A stretch of DNA of 64,000 bases. Origin: Xylona heveae TC161 (taxonomy: Eukaryota > Ascomycota > Xylonomycetes > Xylonales > Xylonaceae). Each line of letters opens with the position of its first letter. Within the stretch, counting starts at the first letter, position 1. Shown in pieces: positions 23,770 through 36,294 of this stretch. The notes beneath the pieces were generated by a model. The model was not told the origin of the DNA and made no database searches. It saw only the letters and a list, made by a program, of their open reading frames with translations. The stretch lies in contig NW_017264198.1 of assembly GCF_001619985.1 (NCBI RefSeq), positions 1,116,001-1,180,000 of the forward strand. The letters are read 5' to 3'. The position numbers were made by a program, and so were the translations under genes.

Positions 23770-26592
23770 TCAAAGCACGCTAAACAGCTGCTCGTTATCC
23801 TGACCCTGCAGACTAATCTCCCCCTTCAAGTCCACTATCGCTGGACTCACTGCCTCTTTACTCTTCAGGGTCAAGACACTCGCTCTTTGAGCCAGATCAA
23901 CTAATCTCTCAGTCTCCATCGACAGATGGATGTCTGGGGTTAAACCACTAGGGACAGATCGCGGAGTTGCTCTTGCTGCCAATCCAGCAATGAGCACACC
24001 GAGAAACGTATCGCCCACGCCATTGACGCTGACGACCTCTGTGTCTGGCACTATTTCAGCGGGCGGGAAGAGACGCATATAAACGCCTCCTAAATGAGTG
24101 GTGCGCGATGCAGGAGAAGTTTGTTCAGCGGAAGACGAAGAAGAAGACCTGGAGATGACAAATGGAGCGGATTCAGGATCAGTCAAGCGTGGATCGCCCG
24201 CGCTGAGCAGCTGCGTTAAGAGCACGCCCTGGGCACCAAGCTTTGTGAGGATGCAAGGAATAAAGGGGAGTAACTGGATAGCTTGCTGCGGTACGCCTTG
24301 ATCGACGAGGGCGGAACTTGTTGCGCTAACGAGCTGGGGTCGAGACCCAGAGTCTGAGAATCCCATTGCGTCAATGACTTCCCACCAGTCTTGCCTTTCG
24401 AGGATCTGCTCAGAGTCTCGTGCGGCGGAGTGCATAGCTGCGAGCTCAAAGTTGTTTGGTGTGGCAAGGTCGACAGACTGGTTGGGGAAGACGCCAAGTG
24501 GCTTTGATGCCGAAGAGGAAGAGGAAGAAGAGGTAGAAAGTTTTGCGAAGAGTCGAGCGGACTTTGCAACAGAGACTGGTTCAAATGCTACGCGTGCTCC
24601 GGCAGACTTGCCCTTGTTTATCCACTCGCTGAGAGTTAACGGGTCCCAGTTGGCATCCGCGACGAGCCATTTGGCTTGCAAGGCGGCCAAGTCGAGTGAG
24701 TTCCAAAGTGATTTGACGCTTCCAGGGCTAGTGATGCCTTCAGAAGAAGTAGGGATAGCACCGAGGTTCTCCAGAATGCTCATGTCGGCCATGGCCAGGA
24801 CAAGATCCTTTTTGGCATCGTTGACAGCAACATATTGGGCTGTGCGCCGGCCGGATTCGGGGCCCAATACTTTAATGCTTTCTGTACCGAGGCCGCGTTT
24901 GCTGAGATTGTCGAGTACGGCGCGTCCGCTGAGATCGTCGCCGACTAGACTACAGAGGCGTACAGATGCTCCTACTGCATGTGCGGCACTTGCAATGTTG
25001 TGACCGACTCCTCCTAGGCTTTGGCTGATGACTGATGGATTGGATGTGTGAAGTTTTGGCGAAAAGTCGGCTGAGCCTGTTCCTTGCAATGGAGCGAAAT
25101 CACAAGAAAGATCGACTGCGAGGGAGCCTGCTACGATAACATCCGCTGCGGGTGTATCACGAGTCGACTGAGGCGGCTGTTGAGAGGGTCTTGCGGGCTC
25201 TGACGACGAAGGGCTAGACACAGATGTAGGCAGGTCGGTCTTGGGAACGGCGGGGAAAAACTGCTGCGTAGATCTATTTACAAAATAAATGCTTTATCAG
25301 CACATGCACTAGTCAAGTGCATTATTTTTGATTGGTATATCTCACCGGACCCTCTGGCCGGCTTCAGCTCGCTCTTCCAGTTTCGCCAATGCCAAAGCGA
25401 CTGCTGTCCCCCTCCTGACATTTGCTTCAATCAGTGCTCTATTCGCAGGAATGCTCTTTCCGCTTGACAATTCCTTAATTTTGCTGAGGATAAAAGGAGT
25501 ATTATCTTTGCCAATGATGCCCTTCTGGTCGGCCTCATTAAGCGCTTGAGTGATAATGACGTCCATTTCAGACTTGGGAATGGAAAACTCGGTAGGAATA
25601 GGGTTAGCAAAAAGTAGGCCGGAGGAGATGCCCAGCGAGCTTTGCGCGTCTGTTCCAACAATCAGCCAAGAGAAATATCAGCAAATATGAATTAAGCATA
25701 CGGATAATCGCAGCCGCTTCCTCCTCTGTCCGAACTACGGCAGGACTTTTGAAACCACTATCGCGGGACCAGAACGCAGGGAAATCGACTTCTTTTTCCG
25801 GACGGCCGTCTGCAAATGTAGCGACTCCTACACCTTCCGTCTCGAGATATTCTAGTGTTCGTGGAATGTCCAAAAAGCTCTTACAGCCACTGCTAATGAC
25901 CGCAACGGGCGTGCGCCCAAGTTCTGTCAAATCTGCGGAGATGTCCATGCTACTCTCGGCTCCTCGGTGAACACCGCCCAAACCACCTGTTGCGAAAACC
26001 TTGATTCCCGCAAGATGCGCAAGTACCATCGTTCCAGCGACAGTCGTACCGCCGTTTAGCTTACGCCCTGCGAGACCCTACCTAACCGTTAGCCAAAAGT
26101 CGTAAGAAGAGAGCGAATAAATGGAGCAATACCAACCCGCAAATATACCCTAGATCTCGGCGCGAGACTTTAATTGTATCCTGTTGTCCAGCTCTCTCCA
26201 GGAGCTTGAGAATCTCTTCCACTCCCATTCCTATGTGCGCTACACCATCAAGGATTCCGATAGTCGCTGGGACAGCGCCGTTCGTTCTAACGATGGACTC
26301 GAGGTGGGAAGCCAGAGCAATATTTTCCGGGTAGGGAAATCCTGTTGTTATATTAGCACCATCTGAAATTATAAGTAAATATTGAGGGCGATCGGACCGT
26401 ACCATGGGTGTAGATAGTTGTCTCTAAGGCTACTATGGGCTTCTTTGACTGAAGAGCTTCCTGAACGTGATCAGAGATATGCACGAAGCTGCTGTTTGTG
26501 GATAAACTCCGAGTTGAAGTCTTGCATAAGTTGACTTTGCCGGCCAGCGGCGAGCGGGAGAAGGCCCGCAAAGACGATCTCAGGACAGTCAT
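23770..26592 (-). CDS. Bifunctional pseudouridine-5'-phosphate glycosidase / PfkB kinase fusion
   Basis: Predicted 860-residue protein from five exons: 26592-26403, 26341-26133, 26077-25702, 25649-25346 and 25273-23770. Residues about 40-360 are a PsuG (IndA-like) glycosidase domain, with ALETTIYTHGFPYPEN, GVAHIGM, NGGTTVAGTM, FATGGLGGVHRG and DISADLTELG. PsuG cleaves pseudouridine 5'-phosphate to uracil and ribose 5-phosphate. A Ser/Pro-rich linker (about 360-400) leads to a PfkB sugar-kinase domain with GGVGHNIASAA near its start and the catalytic-base motif NGVGDTFLG. In bacteria PsuK and PsuG are separate; here kinase and lyase are one chain, so phosphorylation of pseudouridine and cleavage could be channelled. 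The N-terminus is rich in Arg, Ser and Leu with no acids in the first 35 residues, which suggests mitochondrial import. The kinase substrate is inferred from the fusion only. It is head-to-head with OST1, 320 bp apart. Confidence 0.92.
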
Positions 26593-26912
26593 AGCTGTAT
26601 GATCTTTCAGCTATGATTCCATAGCTTGAAGTGTAATAGGGCTGGGGGGTAAATAATGTGGGGTTTTCTGGCGTAGCTTGGTAGCGCCGGGTAAGGGGTG
26701 GTGAGGGAGCGACCGAGACGACCACCTTGAACGCGCGGAGGATGAGGACACCTTGGACCGACTGCTCCATCCACCAGCTCCATGAGCTTCCAACCCATAA
26801 GGGTCCATCTGATTTAATTGTCACGGAGTGGATATCACGCCAGGTCAGATCCCCTATCATGATTCAATTGAAAAGAAACTATTACTCATGCTTACAATTC
26901 GCAACAGACAAA
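26593..26912. promoter_or_regulatory. Bidirectional promoter of the PsuG-PfkB and OST1 genes
   Basis: Only 320 bp separate the two divergent start codons, so both core promoters must lie here. No specific factor site was recognised. Nothing in the functions of the two genes suggests co-regulation. Confidence 0.55.
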
Positions 26913-28761
26913 ATGCGGTCCCTCCTTCTTGCGACTGCGGTTCTATCCGTGTTCGCTCCAAACATATGCTCTGCTGAGCCTAATGTGACGACGCCACTCT
27001 CGTCCCGACAGATACTCCCAAGCACTTTCAAGCCTCCCCAGGTCTTCCAGAATGTCAATCTCTTGCGAAACATCAATCTTGAGAAATCTTATGTCAAGCA
27101 ATCCGTCAATGTGGTGATTGAGAACACGGATTCCAACCCTCAGGATGAATACTACGTCCCCTTCGAGGCCGACGTCATGGCCAACGTCGGCAGCTTCGAC
27201 GTAAAGGACAAGAAGGACCCTGAAAAGGGCAGCTTTGAGGTCGAGGCAATTGAGTTTGATACCTACAGGTATGTCCATTTTTGGCAGGATTCCGCCATAT
27301 GTCACACCCTCTTTAAAGCTATCCAGGCTGACAACTACTGACACCTGGGGGAACAGTCCCACTCAATTCTTCCGCGTCCGGCTCCCCGAGCCGCTCAAGC
27401 CTTCGACGAGACTGACTCTCGCCATCTCCTACACTGTTCTCGACGCCTTGCAGCCTCTTCCTGCCACCATTGAGCAGACGGACAAGCAATACCTCCAGTA
27501 CACATTCAATGCGTACAGCTCCAGCGTGTACCCAACCCAGAAGCAAATGACCAAGCTGAAGCTCCCTACGAGTGATGTTCCCGACTACACTGTGCTTCCC
27601 GGCGAGGACAACAAGGAATTCCCCGAGAAGCAGGGCTCTTCCTTTACCTACGGCCCCTTCGGCAGTGTCCCCGCCGGGGCTGCCGAGCCCGTCAGTGTGC
27701 GATACGAGTTCACCAAGCCCTTGATCCACGCCACTCTTCTAGAGCGTGACATTGAAGTCAGCCACTGGGGCGGCAACCTCGCGACAGAGGAGCGGTACTG
27801 GCTTGTCAACAATGCCGCACAGCTTTCCAAGAACTTCAACCGCGTCACGTGGCAAGCAACGCAGTACTACTCGCCACCAACCGCTGCTCTGAAGATGCTC
27901 ACCGTACCCCTCCGCGCCGGCTCCGAAGACGCTTACTTTACCGACGACATTGGCAATGTCTCCACCAGCCGATTCCGGAGTAACTCGCGCGAATCTCTCC
28001 TCGAGCTGCGGCCCCGCTACCCCATGTTCGGCGGCTGGAAGTACAGTTTCCGGATCGGCTGGAACGGCAATCTGGCCAAGTACGTCCGCAAGCTGAGCGC
28101 AGGCGACACGTATGTGCTCAAGGTGCCTTTCCTCGAGGGACCCAAGCAGAACGAGGGTATCGAGTATGAGCGGGTCGAAGTCAAAGTCATTCTTCCCGAG
28201 GGCGCAAAGTACGTTTTTCTCAATTTGAACCCCGCCTTACAACTTTTACTCCCTCCCATTTTCTTTCATTTCTCTTCCTTAAGGAGCAAAAGACAACTCC
28301 CGAGACTAACATAACCCAGGAACGTCAAATACGAGACCTCCATCCCCGTCTCATCCGTCGAGCAGTCCCTGCATCGTACATTCATGGACACGCTCGGCCG
28401 CACCACACTCGCCTTCACCGCGCTCAACGTCGTCGACCAGGCCCGCAGCGAAGATCTCATCATCACCTACGACTACCCGTTCACCGCCGGCCTGCGCAAG
28501 CCCTTGACCCTTGTCTTTGGCATGCTGGCCGTCTTCACCATCGCGTGGGCTCTTGGTCAACTAGACACTAGCATCGCCGCGGGCAAAAATAACGTCTTCA
28601 AATCCTCTTCATCATCCTCTTCGTCCCCTTCTTCTTCTCCTTCTGGCCCTTCTGCTTCGTCGGCTCGCGCGTCATCCAAGCCCCACTCGGCTTCAAGCGG
28701 ACAGTCCACTCCGGTATCCAAGGGCGCGACTACCTCTTCGACAGCCGGCGCTTCTGGGTGA
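26913..28761 (+). CDS. ost1: Oligosaccharyltransferase subunit OST1 (ribophorin I)
   Basis: Predicted 549-residue ER membrane protein from three exons: 26913-27268, 27357-28208 and 28320-28761. A hydrophobic signal peptide (residues 1 to about 20) ends near CSAEP. A lumenal ribophorin I domain follows (typical stretches TPTQFFRVRLPEPL-like, YGPFGSVPAG, EVSHWGGNLATEERYWL, WKYSFRIGWN). One membrane segment lies near residue 465 (LVFGMLAVFTIAWAL), then a cytosolic tail. OST1 is a subunit of the complex that moves the lipid-linked glycan onto Asn-X-Ser/Thr in nascent proteins. The tail is unusual: about 65 residues made largely of Ser, Pro, Ala and Thr, including a run of eight serines. Start chosen because the signal peptide begins exactly there. 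Confidence 0.94.
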
Positions 28762-29211
28762 GAGAACGAGAGAGAAAAAAAAATTAAAAGATTAATACTG
28801 CGTTCTTGATCTCAAATGTCGCTCTCTTGATTGATGAACATATATAGTAGTAACTAGTTAGAATTCTAGAAAAAAGCTAAAGTTTGTGAAGAGATTCTTT
28901 TATAATGTACGTGCTAATTATTGACCATGCTATTTTTTGATTGATCCCCATCACCTATCCTTGAGGCACTACAGTATCTGAACGTCATTACAAAAGAGGA
29001 CACAAACTCTAAAGATGATCAACAGTATGAGATTGTAGAGAAATATGTTCAAGATACCTGAGATATCATACAAAACTATCATACTGTCATACAAAGGTAA
29101 AAACTAGAGGCATATCCAAAAAAAGACTACAACTAGATCCTTACTCGACATTCTAGATATAGACAAGGAAAAACGGGAAAAGAGCCTGCAACCTAGGTAG
29201 TCTTATACAAT
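28762..29211. other. Convergent intergenic region
   Basis: Contains the 3' ends of OST1 and VTC4. AT-rich, with a short stretch of ATCATAC-type repeats near 29060-29095. No gene seen. Confidence 0.7.
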
Positions 29212-32147
29212 TTACCGCTCAAACCAACCATCCTCTCGGATTCTCAATCCAAAACTAACTGCAACGGCAGCAAATAGTCCCACACAGAGCGCCGTGGGGC
29301 CGTACTTGTCATGGTATGAGCCTGTGGCACGGCGCTTACGAATCTTGTCGACGCGCCAGAGGTATAGACCGGCGCTGTAGAGGAGGGCGATGGCGGCGAT
29401 AACGGTAAAGCCCCATGCGGAGGCGAGGGAGACGGTGTCTCCAAAGTTGAGCAGAGTGGCCGCGATGGAGCCGAGGATGATGGCGAATTGGAGCTGTAGA
29501 TTTTTCATTGGGCAATTAGTCTCGTGCTCGAAAGGAATGGGGGTTTCATTTCGGAGGAAAATAGGACTTACCCATGACAAAAAGGTTCGTTCGGCAGCAA
29601 AGTACACCTTTGGTTCGACACGAACAGGGACGTGAATGCCTAAAACGATGGGATATTAGTTATCAAGGAGATGCTGGAGGGAGAGAGGGTAAGACGTACG
29701 CTTTCCGGGAGGAGCCTTGAATCGCTTGGCTTGGACTTCATTTCCAGCTACTAAGCCACCGACAGTGGCTCCATTGCTTGGAATAGGGGTGGGTTTGGGC
29801 AGAGGTGCAATTTTCGAGAGGAGCTTCAAACCCAAATCACCGGCTCTTTCGAGCTTTTGCTTTGACAGCAAGATCCAGTATTTTGGTCCACCAGCCTTCT
29901 TTGCCGCGAGAAGGGCATCCTCCTCATCCTCTTCATCGGAGTCGTACAAGGGGTAGTCCTCCGAGTTGAGCGGCTGGGCAGCAATTCGCTCTTCCACATC
30001 GAGGGCATTTACGCCGCCATTGCGGTATTCGTATGGGTCTCGGCCCTGACGGTACTCTCGGAGTCGCCGAGCATCCTCGCTGTCGACGTCGCCGTTTTCT
30101 TCGCCCTCGCCGCGGACCGAGTCATCATCTGAGTCGTCATCAAGCTGCTCGTCGCCCGTGGAATAACCAGCAGAATTGACCGGCCGAGAGATACCGAACC
30201 GATGGCTGACCGGCTTGCGAATATCGACATCCATCTGCGGCATCCAGAACGGAAGTAGATTGATTCGATTTGGCTGACAGATGGCCGTGCCGTGAATGAA
30301 TTTGGAGAACTTTGGCACAGCCTCCACTAGGTGGGAGCTGGTAAGCTCGCGGACCCATTCTGGTGGCTCCTGTCCGGCTTGGGTCTGCAGCTTCACCTCG
30401 AGAACAGCGTACGGAAATCGCTCGACGTCCTCGGGCGGCAGCTGAGGGAAGGGATAGTCGATACCAATGTCCATGCGGCGCCAGTTCTTGCCAGCGCGTT
30501 GGCGACCATCGAGGTTGTCCTCGCGAACCATGGTCAGCTCCGTGTCGAGCGAAATACGAACGCGAGCATCACCAGGGAGTTGAAAGGCGGTTCGGTTGTA
30601 AAAAGACCGGGTCACCGGCTTCAATTTCCGCGTAATCACACGGTACTGAATCTCGCGCGCGAGCTGTTCCAGGTCCGCAATTTCCTTTTCGCTCTTCTTT
30701 CCGTCTTTGCGCATCTTCTCAAAGACGCTCTCGACCGTCATCTTGCCCGCGAGGAAAGCATTGACATTCTTCTCCTTCAAGGCGAATCGAGCCTTGACCG
30801 ACTTCTCTCCCGTCCAGTCTTCCCGGTGAGTTTTGCGCTCGACAAAGATGGTCTCCGAGTCCATGCCACCATACCACCGTAAACGGATGGCTTCTGCGCC
30901 TTCAGTCTTCTTGAGACGCCCAGTATACAGCTCCCACGTGTCCGTATTGTCGTAGTAAATGGACGAAATGGCGGAGTCCTTGACATCGAATTCCTTGCTG
31001 GGATTGAAGACAAGGACAGGAAGATGCTTTGTGTCCGGGTTAGCTTCTTGCTCTGTGCATAAGATAGATACTACCTACCTTCAAGATGATGAGCTTCAAC
31101 TCAGTAATATTATCCTGGTGAACCCAGTATTTTGTTGTTTGCCGAACAAAGTTCTGCTGGCCACCACCGGCAGCGCTGTCACCCCGGATAGGGTTTCCCC
31201 TGGTGCGGACCAAATCATAAAGCTTCGACAGCTTGACCACAAATGCATCATAATTGTCCTTGAAAAAGGGTTTGGCCTTGAGGCGCGCGGCGAAGACAGG
31301 TTTGAGGTGCCACGAAGTCATTTTCTATCCAGCGGCAAGAAGAAAAAAAGTAAGTCTCCAGTATCCCATAGCATGTTTGTTTGTTTGTTTTTTTGTTACG
31401 TACGTCGTGTTTCTTGATGATCTTCTGGAATCCCGTATAGTTCAACTGGGTGAACTTGGCCAAATCATGCACGTCGGCAATAACATCGCTGAGGTCTTCT
31501 TCGAGGAGCATGAAGTCCTCCTCGGAAGGTGCTTCCTCGCCATCTCTCGCACCACCCTCAATGATGCGCTGCTGTCGTGCCAGCACCTCGTTCACCTCTT
31601 TCTCGCTGGACTTGATCCTTCGCACAATCTCGCCGCTCTTGACGCGCTGGAAGGTAAAGACCTTGTCCAGCTCGCCCTCGAGCTCGGTCACGAAGCGCTG
31701 CTCGTCGTCTTCGGTCCATGCTCGGCGTTGAGGGTGAGGATCCGAGGGCGTGGGTTCGGTGACGTAGGGAGTTTTCAGACTGTTCTTGAGGTCATCGTAG
31801 GAGATGTAATAATAGTAGTAGTCTCGGATGAGAGACGTGCGGAGCTGCTGGCCGAACCTAAACGTTTCAGAAGTTAGAATCCAAGCAGAACAACTATGAT
31901 CCACCAGTAGCAGCTCGCTCTCAAGGAGGAAACTCGGCATTTTCAACGCCACCCCGTATGAGAAATGCTCATAGCAGGGTCTCAAGCATGTGAACATGTC
32001 CAATTTATGATTCCGTGAAACAGACACATGGTAGCTGGCGTTCACAGGCGAAGAGGATGCAATGCCATTTTCCCACGACCGCAATGCCAATTGACGGCAG
32101 CCGTAGATTGGAAAGACTGGGGAAAGCAGCAGGAAGACTTACTTCAT
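29212..32147 (-). CDS. vtc4: Vacuolar transporter chaperone 4, polyphosphate polymerase
   Basis: Predicted 793-residue protein from six exons: 32147-32143, 31857-31404, 31324-31079, 31026-29700, 29639-29572 and 29493-29212. An N-terminal SPX domain (residues 1 to about 180) begins [20 protein letters not shown] and binds inositol pyrophosphates. The central VTC catalytic domain (about 200-520) has the basic tunnel residues expected of the polymerase ([34 protein letters not shown]) and the acidic VLEVKLQ. A long Asp/Glu/Ser linker follows, then a C-terminal DUF202 segment with three membrane helices. Vtc4 makes polyphosphate from ATP and feeds it into the vacuole as the core of the VTC complex. 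The first coding exon is only five bases (ATGAA), followed by a 285-nt intron. No CACGTG (Pho4-type) site was seen upstream. Confidence 0.94.
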
Positions 32148-33302
32148 GGTGTGTGCAAGGAGCTGGTTGGTAGAGCTCAATGATGAGGCGCTAGAGAAGA
32201 GGGGTATCACGAGTGCGAGATCAATTGGAATTATACGAGAACAAGAGATTATGAACAAAAGGACATTATGTGCAGTGAGCCAGAGAACAGTGTCTCAGAA
32301 GGAGAATAAAATCATGCAAGATTAGGTAGGTGGTTTTGGGTCTCGAGGCATGTTTTTTTTTTGGCTGGGGAGTCTATTTAGCACGAGGGCGTATCTTAGT
32401 ACGTACAGAAACACAGTGGAGAGCAGTTTGATCGCACGGGCTTAGCCGTTCTGGCCCATGCTCCTTCGGCCAATCACTGCCAAGAATTTCGCATCGTGCT
32501 CTCGTTGCCGCTCCTCAACCTACCAGAAGGTTAACCTGCCATCATTGTGCACTTCTGGTAGGTGATTTTATCGTCCATTTGGAGGACAATCCTGTGGAGA
32601 CGGCATTGGATTTTTCATGTTTCTATTCCGACGTTGTGTTTCCAGGCCTGCCGCCCAATTTGCTATCCATGCTTCTGTTGTGAGACTGATCTGAATCTTT
32701 TGGTCACAGTTCAGGAAAAGATCTACGTATTTGACTCAACAGTCAGGCAAGAGATGTTTTCAATCTAGATGTAATGTTTAATAGGATACCCAGACGGTTA
32801 CATGATCAGAGACTGATGTTTTGTCCGTTCAGTAATATAATGTAGCATTAAAACTTCTGATATATAATTTAACATAACAAACACATAGCAAGCGTTTCAG
32901 CGTTTCAGCAATCAACTTGGAAGGATTTTCGATTGCATTCAAATACCGTCTTTCGCAACGCCGCAGCATATCGCCAGCCTACTTTGTCGATATTGCACCT
33001 CTACTTGTGCTTAGAACGTAGCTGAAAGTACAATTGAACTTAACTAAAAACAGGTTGTTAACCGCACAATATTACTAAGCCAAGGGCCAGCAGCAACCCA
33101 AAAATTCAAAAAAATATACTGAAGCCGGTAGGTACTGACGAAGATATTGAACACCAATTCATTCTGTTCAGAGAAGAACCGTATATCAGCCTCCATGCTA
33201 GACTAGTATCGAAGATATACTTTAATTGTTTTGCAGTTTCACACCACAAAAGCCTCTAGGACCATTTCATCACGAGAGCTCGTCCATTCTAAATGTAACG
33301 AA
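32148..33302. other. Divergent intergenic region, 1.15 kb
   Basis: Lies between divergent VTC4 and the Zn2Cys6 gene, so it holds both promoters. AT-rich from 32760. A short inverted pair (ACCTACCAGAAGG... CTTCTGGTAGG, 32518-32562) is the only local structure noticed. No gene seen. Confidence 0.6.
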
Positions 33303-35864
33303 ATGGAGACTGGTCCTACCACTGCCCATCGAAGGCTAAGTCGTCATCCAGTAAAGGCAGCTTGTCTATCGTGGTCAGTGCCCGTGTATTTCTAAATTCT
33401 GAAGTATAAAATAGGCGGGCTAATTGAGATCAGCCGCAAATGTAAAGTACGATGTGATGGACAGTATCCCTGCTATAAAGTATGCGGCCTTCTATATCTG
33501 TACATCTCTTTCGGCTGCAGAATTTCAAAAGAAAATAAGAAAGAAAGAAAAAAGCTGATCAACTTTGGTCAATCAAGTGCCGCACCAAAGCGAAAGTTTG
33601 TTGCTACCAACCTAGTCAGCGAGGGGGTCTGCGGAGAAAACGGAGACCCGAAGATGCAGAAGATTTCAGTGTATTCGAGATGCCTGCCAATATCTCAGCT
33701 TTTGAAGGGAGCGGCGCATCTGGTATGAATATCGACTCCTTACCATTGTCACAGGCAGTAACAATATGACAGATCCTTTCTTGGAGAGCATTCTCAATCT
33801 CTCCTTTCCACAAACTGGAATCAATAACCTGGATCGGCTACCAGATACAATGCCCGATCCTGACCACGGGGACATGTTATATCGCCAAGATATCCCGGGC
33901 ACAGAACAAGCTTCATCATCGTCGCCATTTCTAGACGATCGAGAGACTGTTCCAGTTCGGATGTACCACTCAGAGGCGCAAATGTACGTCCATACTGCTT
34001 ACGTGCAGTGACCATTCGTATTAATTAAGCTGCAGTCTAAATGCTTACTACATCTTTATCCACCCGTTCTTTCCAATCTTACCACCTCCTATCTCCCCAG
34101 TACAAGAGGACAGCTCAGTGGCATTCAAATGTTTAACTAAAGGAACCTTCTACCCTCAAATATCCGACTTAGCGTACTGTCCAGCATCACCTCTAAGTAT
34201 GGCTTTAGCTGCTGTACTCGCCGTTATCCCCGCCGACGATGATTCGGAGTCAATGTCCGAAGCTTCTTTTGCGGCACGGAGGTCAGTTTCCCAGTTACTA
34301 GCACAAAGAGCCTTACAACTAGCCGACGGAGACATTGATCTCGAGCAATCGTCTTTTCTGGCATGCCGCTTCCAGAGTACACCATTGTCCTGCCCACGGC
34401 CCTTATTCCACGGATGTGTGCCTTTCCAGTTGGAAGCAGTACTGGCATTACTAGTCCTTAGCCTCTATGAATATTGCCAGCGTGGAAACCTCTCCAAAAT
34501 GCGGGCCCGAGCAAATCAAGCCATGACACTTAGTATGGATATGGATCTACACCGCTTGGCTAATGATGGCACTCTATTTTCGGAGGCACAAAGACGTGCA
34601 TGGTGGATGATGGTAAGTCATCCAGAGGCCAGGATGTTGGGAAAGATCTAAACCGGTAGCAGATCCATGTTGTGTACCAGTCTTCGATACTACAAAATTC
34701 GGTAAGTATTTAGCAAACCATGTATGCTTTTGCATATAAAACTGACTATGTCTCTTCCCAGAAACCGCACGTCTCGATTGATGATCCGCAGATTACTGTA
34801 CCATATCCTAGTTTTCATGTTTCTTCAGAGGTATTGTGGACATTATCTTTTAAGCTTCCATAATACTGTGGTCTCGTTAGCTTTTGAGTATAAGTCGCCA
34901 TTACTAACTTCACTCAGCCATGGCCATTGTATATTCAAGCTCAGAAAGTCCATCTAGAAGTCGCCCATTTCATAACCGATCTAGAAAATTATTCTTCATC
35001 CTCCTCAATTGCACACCCGCTGGTCCCGGAGCAAATGCTGGCCCTCGATTCCAAGCTACGTTCCATGATGTCCGAGACGGATTTATCTCCGAATATATGC
35101 AGAGATCGAGTAGAAGCTCTTTCAATGCGAAATATGTGGCTGTTTACACGCTCTGTGATCAATAGGTAAGGAGCTAGTGTCGACAATTTGAAATAAACAA
35201 GCTAATATCATAAATAGTGCGCGTCTGAAGCTACACCGTTTCAGGGCTTTTTCTAACCAACCCATCTTTCTTGAGAAGCATTGTGATCTTGCCACGGTTA
35301 AGGATCTAGCGGCCAGGAATACTACAGAAGATAAAGCTGTTAGTTATTGTGTTGTCCTATACGTATAACGTTACCCGTTGAAACCTAACTTTCTTTTCAT
35401 AGGAGGATCAAGGATACATTTTCCCGTTTAGCAAGGTGGAGTCCTTGAAGGTTTGTCAAAAATCATCCTTGGCTTCGGTCAGAATATTCCATTCTCTGTG
35501 CTTTCCGGAACGTAACAACTTGTGGAGCGACGTGGTGCTAGTGTCACCTGATGAGACCAGCTGTCGTTCTCGACCAATCCCATACTTTGCATGCTGCGCG
35601 ATGCAAACCGCTTACGCAGTGCTCATATTACTTTACACTGTCCGAAACGCCTTTTACTCTAGACAATTCATAGATTGTCAGGATCTCTTTAGCGACCCGG
35701 AACCTGGGACTGAGGCTCACGATGCAGAAAGATTGATTGAGGAATTGCAACATAATCTTGAAAGACTGCTGGAGATGATGCACTGTTGTTTTTCGTGGTT
35801 TGAAGGGGTTGGAAGTATGCGAGAGGAGATTCAAAATGCCTATCAAGCTGCCTTTCTGAGATGA
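33303..35864 (+). CDS. Zn2Cys6 fungal-specific transcription factor
   Basis: Predicted 636-residue regulator from ten exons: 33303-33373, 33434-33479, 33578-33722, 33773-33983, 34114-34612, 34663-34701, 34762-34830, 34918-35165, 35218-35338 and 35403-35864. Joining exons 1-3 gives a complete binuclear cluster, C-x2-C-x6-C-x5-C-x2-C-x6-C, near residues 21-45 (CLSC, RCDGQYPC, CYKC), followed by a basic patch GGLRRKRRPED. The middle region (about 230-420) fits the fungal transcription-factor domain: RGNLSKMRARANQAMTL, SEAQRRAWWMM, IDDPQITVPYP. Such proteins bind CGG-containing sites and control nearby or pathway genes. Two introns split the zinc cluster itself. Junctions of exons 3-5 are the weakest; the fourth-to-fifth join uses the acceptor GACAG because the nearer CCCCAG would lose frame. 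Targets unknown; the PLP enzyme and RidA genes downstream are candidates by position only. Confidence 0.85.
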
Positions 35865-36294
35865 AAGCTGACGGCACGACTTCGCACGATATAACTTGCA
35901 ATCCCGGAGACTACTTATTAGGGGAATAGACGGCAGCCTTTTTTGGTCGCGGCTGATTGGCTGCGCGAAAGTGCGATTACGAAGACGGGGTTTCAATATG
36001 CCCATTGGATGGCCTTTTCTAATAGACAACTGACGCGCATGTAGCTTTCTAAGAAGATTGGGAGAATCGGAGATACGGAAAACATAGTACTCTCAGAAGC
36101 CGAACGGTTCCCTTTCTTGTCTTCGGTGACTGAGGTGGGGTCAGGCGGCAGTTAGAAGATTGTAACCAAAGCGCTTAGGAAAGGATTCTCGTGCGCTTAT
36201 ATATCTGGAGACTACAACTGTAGTTGATACTCCATCATTCCATCTCCGGCCTTTTCTTCTTACTTAGTCGTCCAGCAATTGAATATCATCAATC
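35865..36294. other. Intergenic region
   Basis: Between the regulator and the GFA gene. Contains the presumed 3' UTR of the former and promoter of the latter, with a T/C-rich leader just before the start codon. No gene seen. Confidence 0.65.

Noticed and set aside
32148-33302. Search for Pho4-type CACGTG upstream of VTC4
   Set aside because: Not found; phosphate control is not supported by this motif.
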